Assembly: GCA_051294375.1 (NCBI GenBank)
Contig: CM119266.1
Location: forward strand, 14,063,614 to 14,127,613
Length of the DNA: 64,000 nt
Source of the DNA: Paraspadella gotoi
Taxonomy: Eukaryota > Chaetognatha
Reading direction: 5' to 3'
Shown one piece after another: positions 1 to 12,081 of the stretch. Every line of letters begins with the position of its first letter. The stretch's first letter is position 1. The notes below the pieces were generated by a model that saw only the letters and a program-made list of their open reading frames with translations, was not told where the DNA came from and ran no database searches. Both the position numbers and the translations under genes were made by a program.

Positions 1-452
1 ATAAATATTAAAAAAATACTTACTAGCCCTATTAGAAATTTTTTGTCCATTGAAAGTATTCTTAAAAATGTCTAAATATTCGTTTGAGCATGTACTCCCT
101 CTAAATTTTTGACTCACCCCATTGAGTTGGGCTACACCTACTAGAAGCATTAGTTTTAAATATTTTTTATAATTACCTACTTTTTTTCAAGACTGGTTAG
201 TTAATTTATAAATTTGAAATAAACTGTTATCAAATTAGATAGCTTACTTACAATTATAATGCAACTTTTGATACAATGGCTTTTTCAACACTTTTAGTCT
301 TGTGATTCACCAATTTTCCATATTGCTTTCTAAATTTAATCAAATCGACGAAAAATGTTGTTGCTATTACTTGTAGCTTTTAGGTAATTATAATTAATGC
401 AAAAAAAATTATTTAGAGCAATTCGAAAACATGAAAACACGAGTTTAACTCA
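1..452. other. AT-rich intergenic sequence
   Basis: The first 450 bases are AT-rich with few CpG and no credible coding frame. The texture (runs of A and T, short TTTTTA motifs) resembles the AT-rich block at 48.4-50.7 kb more than the CpG-containing sequence that follows at 453. No gene, RNA or mobile-element signature was recognised. Confidence 0.6.
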
Positions 453-810
453 TCATTCTTGTTTTAAAACAGAATGGGGCAAAGTTATTCTGCCCGTCTG
501 TCTGTTGTAAGTTGACATAGTAGATTTAAGGGTAACATTTTTTCGTCCATTCGGAAAATTTGAAGGGTGAACTGAGATGATTGTGAGATGATGATGACGA
601 TGAGGATTAGAATGACGTAGGCAATTACGACGAATCGACGACGACGACAACGACGACGACGACGACACAGTTACCCCTGACTCTCCTCCCCCCCCTCTCG
701 TTTTGCCCCGAGGCCTCCCGTGTGCCCCTCGAATGAGTTGGATCGTAACCGATTGTAAGGTTTGTAACGAATCATTGTAAAAACCGGATGAGGGCTTCCT
801 TCGTCCCCTC
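453..810. repeat. GAC/GAT-triplet-rich intergenic sequence
   Basis: Contains a run of GAC/AAC triplets at about 626-668, followed by a C-rich stretch. The minus-strand reading frame across it is a serine-rich translation of the triplet repeat and is not a supported gene. It ends at the first assembly gap. Confidence 0.5.
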
Positions 811-1132
811 NNNNNNNNNNNNNNNNNNNNNNNNNNNNNNNNNNNNNNNNNNNNNNNNNNNNNNNNNNNNNNNNNNNNNNNNNNNNNNNNNNNNNNNNNN
901 NNNNNNNNNNNNNNNNNNNNNNNNNNNNNNNNNNNNNNNNNNNNNNNNNNNNNNNNNNNNNNNNNNNNNNNNNNNNNNNNNNNNNNNNNNNNNNNNNNNN
1001 NNNNNNNNNNNNNNNNNNNNNNNNNNNNNNNNNNNNNNNNNNNNNNNNNNNNNNNNNNNNNNNNNNNNNNNNNNNNNNNNNNNNNNNNNNNNNNNNNNNN
1101 NNNNNNNNNNNNNNNNNNNNNNNNNNNNNNNN
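811..1132. other. Assembly gap (322 N)
   Basis: Run of N. Its odd size suggests an estimated gap rather than a placeholder. Confidence 0.99.
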
Positions 1133-1575
1133 TTTTATCGCTGTCCGAAAAAAAAAGGTTTTTCCGGCTTCTTTTCGACGTTTTTCCGAAGACTCGGTCG
1201 AATTAAAGAGGAAGTTCGCGATTCCCTTTTTTTTCCTCTTCGATTTCTCTTCTGCTGCCGGAAATAAGACTCGAAGGAGGGCGCTTCTGTTAGTCGAAAG
1301 GCGAAACGATTACATTTCGAAAGTCGTAATTAATGTTAATAGTTCTGTTGTACAAGGAAATAACGTGTCGTTGCTCGTTTGTTAGACTCCGTAAGAAGAA
1401 TTATTGGCTCGTTGAACTTTCGCTTGTATTTTCGAACTTTTGGCTACAACTCGGACGATCGTAATGCGAAGGAAAGGGGATCGAGCACGATCGCGGATCG
1501 ATTAGTGTAACAGTTATATCAACTTTCGCTCTTTCTTTGTCTACTTCTCTCACGTTTTCTTTATTTTCTAACGTC

Positions 1576-1576
1576 T

Positions 1577-1608
<32 letters not shown>

Positions 1609-1681
1609 CTCTCTCTCGTCTGCTCTCTCAATGCTCCTCTCTCTCTCTACGTCGTACATCTCATCTCTCTCTCTCTCTCTT
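1576..1681. repeat. (CT)n microsatellite, interrupted
   Basis: Three CT blocks separated by short unique sequence, one of many such tracts in the window. Confidence 0.95.
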
Positions 1682-2166
1682 CTTTAATTTTCAGGCAGTG
1701 AAAATTGTAGGTCAATGCCAGAATTAAAAACGATAAATTATCAACTTTTTCCTGGGTTTTTTTTTTCTTCTTCTTAAGTTTTATTTCCTCAATTTTTTTT
1801 CCTTTCCGTCTTCACTTCCAAACTTTTCTTCGAAAAACCCATCGCCCGCGCGGGGAAAAAAAAGTTTCTTTCTTAATTGTTATTTCTTTCCGGCAAAACC
1901 TTTTCCTTTCTTCTTTTTTTTGTTTTGAGGGGGGGGACTCCCGCTCGCAATCTTATCTTTTTTCCTTCAAAAAATATCTTAAGATTCGTGCGTGTGTACA
2001 GATATTGTCAAGTCTAAATATTAAAATTAAAGTCTCAGATTCAGCATACCTCGTTCAATTTCTTCCGCGCCTCGGATAGATTGACTTTGCTTTTAAACGA
2101 CTTGAATTTTTTTTTTTTTTTTGAAGCTTCTTTGGATCTTGTCGCTACGCGCTATTCGTTTTTTCC

Positions 2167-2221
2167 GTCTCTCTCTCTTTCTGCTCTACTTCTTCTCTCT
2201 TTCTCTCTCTCTCTCTCTCTT

Positions 2222-2274
<53 letters not shown>

Positions 2275-2282
2275 CTCTCTTT
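2167..2282. repeat. (CT)n microsatellite, interrupted
   Basis: About 115 bases of almost pure CT with T insertions. Confidence 0.95.
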
Positions 2283-2710
2283 TCTTTCTTCGCGGCCCAA
2301 ATTTTGGGGGATCATCTTCAAATCTAAATCTGTCTGTCGGCCACTGGGGCCTCCTTCCGTCCGATGCTTGGTTTGGCGAGCGAAAATCGCCCGGCACTGA
2401 GCTCTCTTTTTTTTCCTTCTTTACAAGTGTTGATAATTCTTTTTTCACTTTTTGTTTTTGGTGTCTTCTTTCTTTCGCTTTATCTCCAATTCCTTTTTAT
2501 TCTGCATATTGACATCCTTGACTGAAGACTGAAGACAATGAGTTTTATACGTTTCCTTTTTTTTTCCGAATAATTCATTCTTACATTTTTTATAATACGA
2601 AATCTTAATTGCAGTCTTCAAAGAAGTTTCCTTCGTTGAAGAGTCGCTGCCACGAGCGCCTTTCAATATTTTATCTCTTTTTTGAGTCGAGATGAATAAT
2701 TCACTCTCCA

Positions 2711-2720
2711 NNNNNNNNNN
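2711..2720. other. Assembly gap (10 N)
   Basis: Exactly ten N, a placeholder length. A short GC-rich, CpG-rich block follows at 2721-2880, without a credible gene. Confidence 0.99.
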
Positions 2721-3180
2721 ACGGAGACGACGGCGTAACGAGATTTCGGCAAAAAGCGACGGCGCGAAAACCGCAAAGAGCTTCGCCTCGTTGATCGCCG
2801 GAGATTCTCGGCATCTTCGGTTAAACGCGCCGGAATTTTGAGCCGAGAGGTGCTCGTCGGATCTTGATGTCCATAGACCAATACTGTCGAGTTATTTAAG
2901 TCTGTGTAATACGTACAATGATTTTAAGTTGCCCAATGGCACGATCATAGTTCGAAACTGGGATTAGGCGGGTTGCATTTGAATGACGAGATACTTCATA
3001 GTAAATCGCTCAAGTAACCTTACTTTAACGTTTAGTAAACGCTTAGGGAATTGGGAGATAAACGTTTAAATTTTAGGCAATACAGAAGATACTGAAAATC
3101 TAAAGGCAATTCTCCTATCTTTGCCAATCCGGAAAGTAAACCTCAGCGAATCGTCGTCGATAGATCCTCCTTGACAAATG

Positions 3181-3205
3181 NNNNNNNNNNNNNNNNNNNN
3201 NNNNN
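3181..3205. other. Assembly gap (25 N) at the inverted-repeat centre
   Basis: Exactly 25 N. It separates the two arms of the inverted repeat and is followed at once by a CT tract. Confidence 0.99.

Positions 3206-3246
<41 letters not shown>
3206..3246. repeat. (CT)n microsatellite
   Basis: Forty bases of CT directly after the 25-N gap. Confidence 0.95.
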
Positions 3247-3247
<1 letters not shown>

Positions 3248-6200
3248 CAAAGCTTTTTCTCTCTGTTTCGTCGTTGCGAAAATAAAATCAATACTTGTCA
3301 GATGTCAAATATATATTTTATAAAAAAAAAAAAGATACAAAAATCGGAAAAATAACAGGATGAAAAAAAAAAAAATAAGGCCTAGTTAAAAAAACCAGGC
3401 AGGAGGAACAAAAGTCAAGCAGAGATTGTAAGTGGGCGTGGAAACTAACCACCAAGACGAAAAAAAAAAAAATTTGGCGGAACCGTCCGTTTTTTTTTTA
3501 TTTAAATAATAAATTTAAAAATCTGTTTAAATGTATTCTTACTCCTGAACTCTCTCCTATCCTGTGAGAAAACCTTTTTTTTTACTGGGTTATCAATAGT
3601 TGTCTTAATATTTAATGAATTTAGTTGAGACTGGATGTATTCTGATAATCCAAGTGCTGATTAAGTAAACCAGCGGCGGCTCACGTTTAGTCCTAAGCGA
3701 GTGATCTATCGATCGTGAGATGGTCGCTGAGGATTTACTTTCTCGCGATATGAGCGAAAAGGATAGGAGAAGCCTTAGATTTCAGTATCCTCTGTATTGC
3801 CTAAAAATTAAACGTTTATCTCCCAATTAACCCTAAGGCGGTGTTACTAGGCGTTAAATAATATCTGAAAGGCGACGTTTACTATGACAAGTAGTCTAGT
3901 GTAGTTCAAAATTGACTAACTGTCTATAGCGTCTGGATTATCCCTGAGTTCGAACTACTGATCTGATAGCCTCAAAGGAGGACTGAGAATCTTTCCTCAT
4001 TTAAAAAATATTGTTCTCATTCTCTGGTAGAGGCCTTAAGTGAGTTACAGCAGATACAATTATATAATGATAAATCCTTCGTATACATTTATATCCGTCC
4101 CTGGAATACAATATGAATATGGATTTAATGTTAGCAAATAGAATAGAATTATCAATAAATGCAAAAATGAAATCGGAGTGAGCCATCATGCGAGCTCAAA
4201 GGAAATTCCAACCTGTCGGGATGCGGTACTAAGTGCCCTGTCATAGCCTGTGATAATTATTATTCAGAGAATTTTGTCTCATGGGAGAACTGAGTAAGAT
4301 GGCATTCATTACGATAAGGGCGTGAATATATAGCCTCTTTTGTACATGGGTTCTGTCGCAGGACCAGATCGGATCTACCTGTTATGGATGAGGAACAGCA
4401 TGAGTAGTAAGGTGGCTGATAGTTTGTTCATTTTCAAACAGTGATATCGTTGTATGACCAGTATATACTGCGCTAAGTTACCTCCCAAGCAATCTAATAA
4501 AGCCTAAATTTGATCATACCGTTAATTATGAATCAATTTCACTGTTGGATATTGGAGAGGTTGTGTGCAGAGAGTGAGATATATCTCAATCTGCGTCCGC
4601 ACATCAAAAATTCAATATACTAGAAGTCAAAAAAAAATATATGGACATTCGCTACAAGGTTGCGCTAAGGTTAGTATGCTCGTGTTTTCCCGCTTCACTG
4701 GCTAAGCGCTCTTTTTTTAATTTAATTTAATTACAGGTGGTTCATTTTTAAAAATAAAAATAAGATCAACTAATTTGTGTTCATCTTGCAAACTTTTCTT
4801 GTTTTAGGTTTTAGAAAACTCCTATTGCCAAGAGCCATAACACGATTGCCTACGTTTAACCACTTTTTCTTTCGGGTTCTTCTCTTTTTGCTGCAACCAA
4901 AAGAATTATGTGGGCTAATATTATGATATCCTGGGCTCTCTGTTCCAAAATTGTATTTTATTGATAATTTTTAAACTTATATCGCTTAAAGCCACCGCAG
5001 AACTATCAATTCTTATACGAAAGCGCAAAAACCTTTATAGCCTATCCCTTAAAAGCCACATGTATTTTCAACTTTATATAATTAAAGTATTTTAAATCCA
5101 AGTATAACTTACTTTTAAATCCCAATGTAAGAATGTTATTATATATATAAAATATGGAAGATAGTCTTATCCATAATCGTAGTTAATAAAAAAATACTCA
5201 CATTTGTAACTACTAAACTATCATGGATTCATAACCTCCTTCAAAAGAAGATGATCATATTCCACATTGTCCCACCCAGCCCTTTCCTGTAATATAAAGC
5301 CGGTCATTTAGATATTTTAGTCGAGAATTTTATATTCCAACGATAAAGAATAATAAGAAACACAAACCATTATACCCTCACACAAAGAAGGAAATTGAAT
5401 GAAATGTAAGAAATAAATCTATTAGAAAACTAGACACTTGAGTTGTGAAGAAGAGACTAAACCCTAGATAAGTATTATAGCTTTTAGTTTCGCCCATCGA
5501 GCCCAGCACTGACTTTCCGATTTCCTCTCAAACTTGATCCTCGGCCCAACCACCATAGTCTCGCATCAGTACAGATGAAAACATTTTTTAAGAGAAGAAA
5601 GAGAACCAGCAACGTCTATAGTAGTCCTTCAGTGTGCCACGAAGTATTATTAAGTTAATTATATGAAAGTAAACGGATTACACGCCTAACTCCTTCATAT
5701 AAAAATATATAAAATTTGCTCACGCCAGACAAGAAGAAAATAGATTGAAGATGAGAAACGAAGAATAGAAGGTAAAATTATTGCAGAGTATATATATTAG
5801 AAAGATGCTAAGTCATAGACCAGAGAGACGAGAGATTCTTGTTATGTTCCTTGAGTTTAAGAAGAATCAGAAAAGAGTTAAGAGAGAGAGAGATCATGAC
5901 TGTGCGAAATTATAACGATAGCTCGAGTGTAAGCGACAAGTACAGAGACAGAGATCTTTCAAAATCTAGAGAGAGTAAATAATCAAAACGGCCAATTCGC
6001 TGGTGATAAAAAATTATAGTGGTTCAACCCTTCGTATAGTGCTCGTTTCCGTAAATATGCTGATAATTTTGAACGATATTGTTTATATATATGCGTGACA
6101 TGAAGATACAACTATAAACTTAGTCTTGATATTAACAGACCACGCGAATCTTAAGATATTTTTTGGGGATAAATATATACGTTATATTGGAGTAGATGAT

Positions 6201-9200
6201 TCGGAACATGGTGATACCCTCTTCCCTTCTCATAATAATATAGATTATTAAATTAAAAAAAGAAAGGAAAAAGGTTTGGGCCGTGAAAGAAATATAAAAG
6301 TCTCAGAAGAGATAACCCTTATATTTTTTTACCCGGCTCCGGACCTTCTGCTGCATGGCGCTTTCGAAACGTAGACACTCGGGCAATAAGAAGCATCTGA
6401 GTGAACACAAAAAGAATAAACATTGTTCACTGAGATAAAGTATCTCAAGAACATAAATAGACACACCAAAGAAAATTAAATCTCAAAGTGATAGATATAC
6501 GATTGATTGTAGATTGATCCAAGTGTCTCCCATCGGGGCCATTGACACTACATTACCATGCGCACCGGTATGGCGTTGAAATATTAAAGCCAGATGAGAA
6601 GAGTCTAAATTGATAAAAGAATTTGCAATATCAGGATTTTTTTCCAAAATGGATTTCCTCCACTTAATCATGGAGATGAGGTATGAGTTAAAGACATTTG
6701 TGTCATAATGTAGCTTTGTTTCCTGATGATCGCATTCGTCGATGAGAGATAGATGGGAATGAAATAGATGATATAATAGGTTATAATTGGGTGTCATCTT
6801 GGTAGTATCCGAGGTCCGAATGAGAAGGTGTGCTCGTATAGGACGAATATGTTGGAAGAGGAGGAGAGTGTACTGAGATATATGAGAGAAAGGTACTGGC
6901 AAGGTGAAGAAATATGTTGTGGTATGAGCACTAGATTGAGTTATGCAAAGAAAGATCGAAGTTGATATAAACTGGTTACACTAATTTTCGATCCGCGATC
7001 GTGCTCGATCCCCTTCCTTCGCATTACGATCGCCGAGTTGTAGCCAAAAGTTCGAAAATTACAAGCGAAAGTTCAACGAGCAATAAATTCTCTTAGCGGA
7101 GTTCTTAACAAACGTGAGTAACCTAATATACTACCTTGTACACAGAACTATAACATTAATTTACGACTTTCGAAATGTAATCGTTTCGCCTTTGTTCGAC
7201 TAACAGAAGCGCGTCCTCCTTCGAGGTCTTAATTTCCGGCAGCTAGAAGAGATAAATCGAAGAGGAAAAAAAAGGGAATCGCTAGCGAGGATGTTATGTG
7301 AGTCTTTCGTACTTATGATGGGAATAATCAGATTTTCGTCGATTTCCGGCCTAAATAATGCTGTTTAAATCTAAAAAAATTATATAGTTCAAGTTCCAAT
7401 ACAAAGTTTGTGGCAATATGCGGCATATCTTGGGAAAGCGTAGTGGTCTTTGGGTAATGTTATGTATTCTTGATGTGTGTGTAGAGCGCGAGCAAATCTT
7501 TTTGACATTGTTAATATTTTTTATAAGTTGCAATTTTAAAAGGACTGGTGTTTGTGGCCTTTTTTTAAATGTTTCTTTTCCCTAACTTTGTCGTATCTCA
7601 ATTAAAACAAAAGGAATTTTTTGGTTTGGACAGATAATGTATAGGACCATTCTTGTTACACTTGGCTTTCATTCGATTAGTTAATGATCATACTGTGTAA
7701 AATTTCTTTTGCTAAGCTGTGCTTGCTTTTTTTTTAAGCAATCAAGATAAAACTGCGTTTTTCAGTTCGTTAATTTTGTTTTATACCGTCGTGCCCTATC
7801 AGATAGAGTAATTTCGAGTTTATCAGAGTAGCTAGGTGTTTAAACTTTCTCTTTTTTGGGGTCGAGCGCGCGAAAATATATTTAAACTATTTAATCTTAA
7901 TAGCATAGAGTAAATCTTAAATAATGATTTTTCTTTCGATTAAATCCGCTTAACATTCTTTGTTTTATTGCTCCGCTGGCGCCCGTATTGAATTTGCCCT
8001 GCGTTAAAGATATCTTAGTTTCTTTGTACGCGTGCATGCGCTCGGAAGGCCTCTATGTCTGGGTTGTTGGCTCCTCGCTGATCTTTTGTTGGATGTTCTG
8101 ATAATCTTCGGTGATGGCCTCTGGTGACATGAACGGGTCATTTCTCTCTGGGTTATTTCTCTCGCTAATGGATTCTTGTGGATGCTGGTTGAGTAATTTT
8201 AAACAAATATTTTTCATAAATTATAGAATTCTATTATATCAGCGGCTCGTATGCGATTGCGCATTTTACAAAGGAGATAACGCAAATCTCCTTGTGTTTC
8301 TAACTTGGACCATTGTCTATGGGTTTTTTTCCTAACGTCTTTCCCCCTATTAACATGGCCACTCTTCTTTAATAATAAATAACTAATGTTGCATAAATTC
8401 TAAAGTATTAAGAAAGAATAATTAAGATTTAATGTCTAATGTTAATGATGACAGAGATAGTAGTTTGTGTTTATAGTCCTGTAAGTTGGGTTAAGGGAAG
8501 AATGTGATGGTGGTGAGGACAATATAATTTCACTTACGGCGCAACATTAAATTGTTTTTCATGATATAAATTTATTCTGGGTATTATTGATTTCTCTTCT
8601 TATCCTGTCTTTTATCTTCATGCCGAATATTTTTTTTGGTCGCAGTTTCTAATATCATACGCGTCCAAATATTAGGCGGTGCAGTTTGTCTCCCCTCTTT
8701 TGAATGTCCTTGTCGAATAATAATAGGGATCTTCTTTAATTAGTTTGAAACTACTTAAGGGAATATTCACCCGGAAGAACATAACAATAATGTCTTTCGC
8801 TAATCCTGGATATATCTAATCTGACGGTCCGTACTATACTCTCTGGATCTATGACCTGGGGTCCATTTCCACTCGTTTTTTATAGTAACCGCGGTTTGCT
8901 TCACATTCAACTTGAAAGGCCAAGGAATTATATGTTCGTGCTTTGAAATCATCTTAGCATTTGTGCTTTCGTAGATAGCATAATATATATATATATATAA
9001 TCTCGACATGAGGTTGGTCCTCAAAAAACTTCGGTATTGATTTAATCATCGAGAAATGAAACGAATCCTTGAGCGGAACTTCTCCAAAGAGGCCGGGTTA
9101 TACGTTTTCTCTATACCTCTTTCCCTCATTCACGTATATAATAACGATCGTTTTCTAAGAAACGTGCCCTACGTCGTGCTTCGCAAATCTTCAGCTATTT

Positions 9201-10186
9201 ATCTATGCGCCTGATCACACGGAATCTCGATCGCTTCTTCATATCTCCTATTCTGCAATGTTAGATTTCCAGGCCGGGATAGATAGATTTTTTACTTGCG
9301 TCCGAGATATATTGTTATATCACGTTTCAACAATAGATTGAACTTAGTGAAGGAATATCTGGTATAATGTAGTTCTGAATAACAAAAGAAGCTTCTTAAA
9401 AAAAAGACGTGGCCGGCGTATGTGGCAGAAATTATACTTATTCTTTCAACTGCTTGAAAAGGACGAATATTCCTTTCGGCTATTTGTTAAATGAGGAAAA
9501 TACACATTTTGATACCTTTGGTTAATGACGTTCATCTCCCAAAACCTCAGCCTTCATTTCTTTTTGGAATAACCGCCTTATATAACTCACACCAATGTCA
9601 CATCGATTGGACAGTTATAACTTTTCTCCCCGTTCCATTCCCCACCCCTGTATTATAGTATCAGCGAAAACGCTAAATTTATGTATATTTTTTATTTATA
9701 CATTCATCCAAATAATTCATTCTACAAATAGAAAAAACGTACATCCAAATTCGTAAAGTTATTGTCGGTGTTACAGATGTTATTGAGTTTTTATTTCAAA
9801 GACGGTTTATACTCATACGCTTATTAAAACCTGTTCTAGAGGAATGCGTTTTAAATATATCTAGAAATTTGATATTGAAAATCCGGAAGGTTAGCTCTTT
9901 ATTCAGTTCATCTTCTCCTGTCATAGATTCAGTGTATTGCAGTATATTCACCTTTGTATTTAACTGAATTTTGGTTACTTAAAATTTCTATGGTGGAGTT
10001 TAATTCTTAGGCGAAGTTCACATAGATTAATTTTTGATATTAATTTTTTATTTGGTTTATAATATCTTATTCGGTCATTCTTATGTGGGAGTGTCTAATT
10101 TGCATTACTTTATCTCTTGGTACCCTTTTATATCTAATACTCTTCATAATACTCAGAATACCAATGATAAAAAATTTATTTAATAT
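3247..10186. other. AT-rich, low-quality-looking block without genes
   Basis: About 7 kb of AT-rich sequence with stop codons in all frames. Parts are diverged inverted copies of 1.2-3.18 kb, with frequent small insertions and deletions typical of uncorrected long reads. The longest frame without low complexity is on the minus strand at about 6483-6797 (104 residues from its first ATG). It has no recognisable domain and sits in noisy sequence, so it is not called. Between 7300 and 10186 I saw no repeat, RNA or gene. Confidence 0.55.
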
Positions 10187-10191
10187 TTTTT

Positions 10192-10194
<3 letters not shown>

Positions 10195-10224
<30 letters not shown>
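10195..10224. repeat. (GA)n microsatellite
   Basis: Thirty bases of GA after a T run, close to where the noisy AT-rich block ends. Confidence 0.95.
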
Positions 10225-10229
<5 letters not shown>

Positions 10230-10342
10230 TGCGTCAGATAAGAGGGATTAAAAAAAGAAGAAAGAATAGAGATGACAGACAAGTTAGGAACTTTTTCGAC
10301 GAAGAGACAGTTCTCCTTTGCAATCTTGGCTCCTCAGCAACA

Positions 10343-10376
10343 GTCGTCGTAATCGTCGTCGTTTTCGTCGTCGTCT
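10343..10376. repeat. (CGT)n triplet repeat, interrupted
   Basis: GTC/CGT triplets, a motif that recurs at about 15511, 23848, 42387, 47952 and 57294. Confidence 0.85.
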
Positions 10377-10851
10377 GAATCGCCGTCTCCAAGCCTAGAT
10401 ATGTATCTTCTTCGCTGAGACAATCCCCTTCCGCTTCCGGCTCTTTCTCCCTTCCTTTTTATTTAAAGACGAGGGAATAAATGCTAAATACACTTCCCGT
10501 CTTTTCTTTTTTCTTTGTTCCTTTTTTTCTCTTCCTCATTTTCCCTTCTACAAGCGTATTCAATTTATTATTTTACTTCCTTTTAGGCTCACTTCGTTTT
10601 AGCTATTTTTTGCTTCCTTGATTCTTTTCTTTTTTTCCCTCCCGCTGTTTTCTTCCTTCCTCTTCCCCCCTTTTCCTCCCTTCCTCCCTTTCCACTTCCC
10701 ACCCACCCTCCAACTCACCTTGATCCTCGAGCCTCACCCAATTGAAGACCCAATCTTCTCTCAGCGATGGCCGCCATCAAAAAAGTGGGTTCGACCCATA
10801 AAATCTCCGCCTCAAAATAGTCGTCGCAGGCGGCGACTTAATCCCGACTGA

Positions 10852-10861
10852 GACGCCGCCT

Positions 10862-10893
<32 letters not shown>

Positions 10894-10900
10894 GCCGCCA
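10852..10900. repeat. (CCG)n triplet repeat
   Basis: About 15 near-perfect CCG triplets with one CCA interruption. Tracts like this are common in promoters, 5' untranslated regions and polyproline/polyalanine coding stretches. Confidence 0.95.
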
Positions 10901-10986
10901 GAGCCATAGCAGACGACGACAATGACGACGATTTGGGATGCCCTTTCCCCCTTCACCGCTCACATTTCACACCGTGAGGTAGACGC

Positions 10987-10994
10987 TAGAGGGC
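10987..10994. promoter_or_regulatory. CTCF-like core, copy 1 (weak)
   Basis: TAGAGGGC followed by TCTC. It matches the AG-R-K-GGC centre of the CTCF consensus but not the position after it. A second copy lies 214 bases downstream. A short-motif match only. Confidence 0.15.
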
Positions 10995-11175
10995 TCTCAG
11001 AGGATACGCTCTACACCGCCGCAGATCGATCGATCGGTCCCGCCCACTGACGCCTCCTCAATATATTTGTTAATCACCGTCGCCCGACGTCCTCGCTATT
11101 GGGGCATTCTCTGATCGATCGACCCCTGGCCTCACGGGCCACATCTCGTCCGAGTCACTGATCGCTTCAACTGCC

Positions 11176-11187
11176 ATTGGCGCCAAT
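11176..11187. promoter_or_regulatory. Back-to-back CCAAT boxes around TTGGCGCCAA
   Basis: ATTGG and CCAAT meet over a GCGC centre, giving a 12-base perfect palindrome. CCAAT is the NF-Y recognition pentamer, and the inner TTGGCGCC also resembles an E2F-type site. The symmetry and the CpG-rich setting make this the best promoter motif in the window; function is inferred. Confidence 0.35.
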
Positions 11188-11200
11188 AATGGTACAACCA

Positions 11201-11208
11201 TAGAGGGC
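11201..11208. promoter_or_regulatory. CTCF-like core, copy 2
   Basis: TAGAGGGCAG agrees with the central AG-R-K-GGC-R-S part of the CTCF consensus, but the upstream CCA half is offset by one base. It lies 14 bases from the double CCAAT palindrome. Confidence 0.2.
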
Positions 11209-11664
11209 AGCGCTGCCACCTATACTTTTTTTCGTCGCCGTCTTTACACATACACGAAAGAACAAATGGTTTTGACTAACGAATCCGAAAGTTTTCACAC
11301 TCAATCACCTTGCCTCGCTTTTTACCGAAACCTTGCCTGACCGATGTGACCAAGTGACTATGCCCCTACCCTTAACTCCCTTTGCCAATGTCTCGCTCTC
11401 CCCCTACCTTCCTCATCCCACCTCTTTAATCGCCTCACCCTTCCGACGCCTAGAATCTTCCTCCCCGATTAATTTTCGTCTCAACGCTCCTTCCCCCTTC
11501 GATCCAGACGACCTTACCCTCGGCCTAACCCTCGAACTCGCGCCGCATCGAACTTACCCAGGATCCTAAGTCCTTACCCTCTTCCTACCCCGCATCTGAC
11601 GGGATTTCCTCGGTGGCGGCGGAAGCCGAGATTAAAGGCCTCCATTCATCCGGCGCCTGAGAAC

Positions 11665-11734
11665 GACGACGACCATGATGCCGACCACGACGACGACCAT
11701 GATGACGACCACGACGACGACCAGGGCGCCGCGT
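11665..11734. repeat. 24-bp tandem repeat coding Asp/His in one frame
   Basis: Two full 24-bp units plus a third partial unit. In the frame that ends at the TAG at 11836-11838 they read as DDDHDADH-type octapeptides, followed by about 35 non-repetitive residues. That frame is open for well over 100 codons upstream, but no good ATG was found, so I do not call it a CDS. It could be part of an exon or chance in GC-rich DNA. Confidence 0.7.
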
Positions 11735-12081
11735 TAATCGGCGTGAGATTGGAAACAAATCCCACCCTTTTTCTTGTCGGTCAGTCCTGTCGGTCTTTCG
11801 GCCATCAAGAGAATGGCCACTTGATAAAGAGATATTAGCGATCCTATTTCGTATTACTATTTCTCAATTCACTTCACATTTGTTTGCACTTCTTAGTTCA
11901 TTTTCACAACGTTTCGTCGTTTTATTTATTTTTTTTTTGTCTCTTTTTCTCTTTCATACGTTTTTGTTCTTTTGGTTTTTTTTTTCTCGTTAGGCGAAGA
12001 CGTTTTGCCGTTTGCCGTCATTCTTCACTTCCTCCTCTCAATGTAATTTAGGCTTTCAAACATTGTTGCTCGTCATCGTTT

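Larger units (their letters stand above)
1133..2710. other. Intergenic sequence with CT tracts; outer left arm of a large inverted repeat
   Basis: No gene recognised. The part at about 1210-1510 is repeated in reverse complement at about 6970-7275. Two CT tracts lie at 1576-1681 and 2167-2282. Frames reported across them are serine/leucine or arginine/glutamate translations of CT/GA and are rejected. Confidence 0.6.
1210..7275. repeat. Large imperfect inverted repeat (left arm about 1.2-3.18 kb, right arm about 3.66-7.28 kb)
   Basis: Two pairs of segments match in reverse complement by eye: about 1210-1510 with 6970-7275 (roughly nine bases in ten, with many indels), and about 2940-3175 with 3680-3920. 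A weaker match links about 2340-2405 with about 5500-5560. The right arm is longer (about 3.6 against 2.0 kb) and much noisier. The junction region holds a 25-N gap (3181-3205) and a CT tract. Best read as a long-read hairpin or gap-fill artefact; a true palindrome is the alternative. Confidence 0.75.
10700..11838. promoter_or_regulatory. CpG-rich block with promoter-type motifs
   Basis: This block stands out as GC- and CpG-rich against AT- and CT-rich flanks. It holds a (CCG)n tract, a GC-box-like CCCGCCCAC near 11038, the palindrome TTGGCGCCAA at 11177-11186 whose flanks form back-to-back CCAAT boxes, and two AGAGGGC cores. In animals, GC and CCAAT boxes are typical of broadly expressed promoters. 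No transcript can be tied to it. Two overlapping frames stay open through about 11360-11838, which may simply reflect few stop codons in GC-rich DNA. The promoter assignment is inference. Confidence 0.3.

Noticed and set aside
6483-6797. 104-residue minus-strand frame with balanced composition
   Set aside because: Lies in the noisy inverted-copy block, has no recognisable motif and no support beyond being open. Possibly chance.
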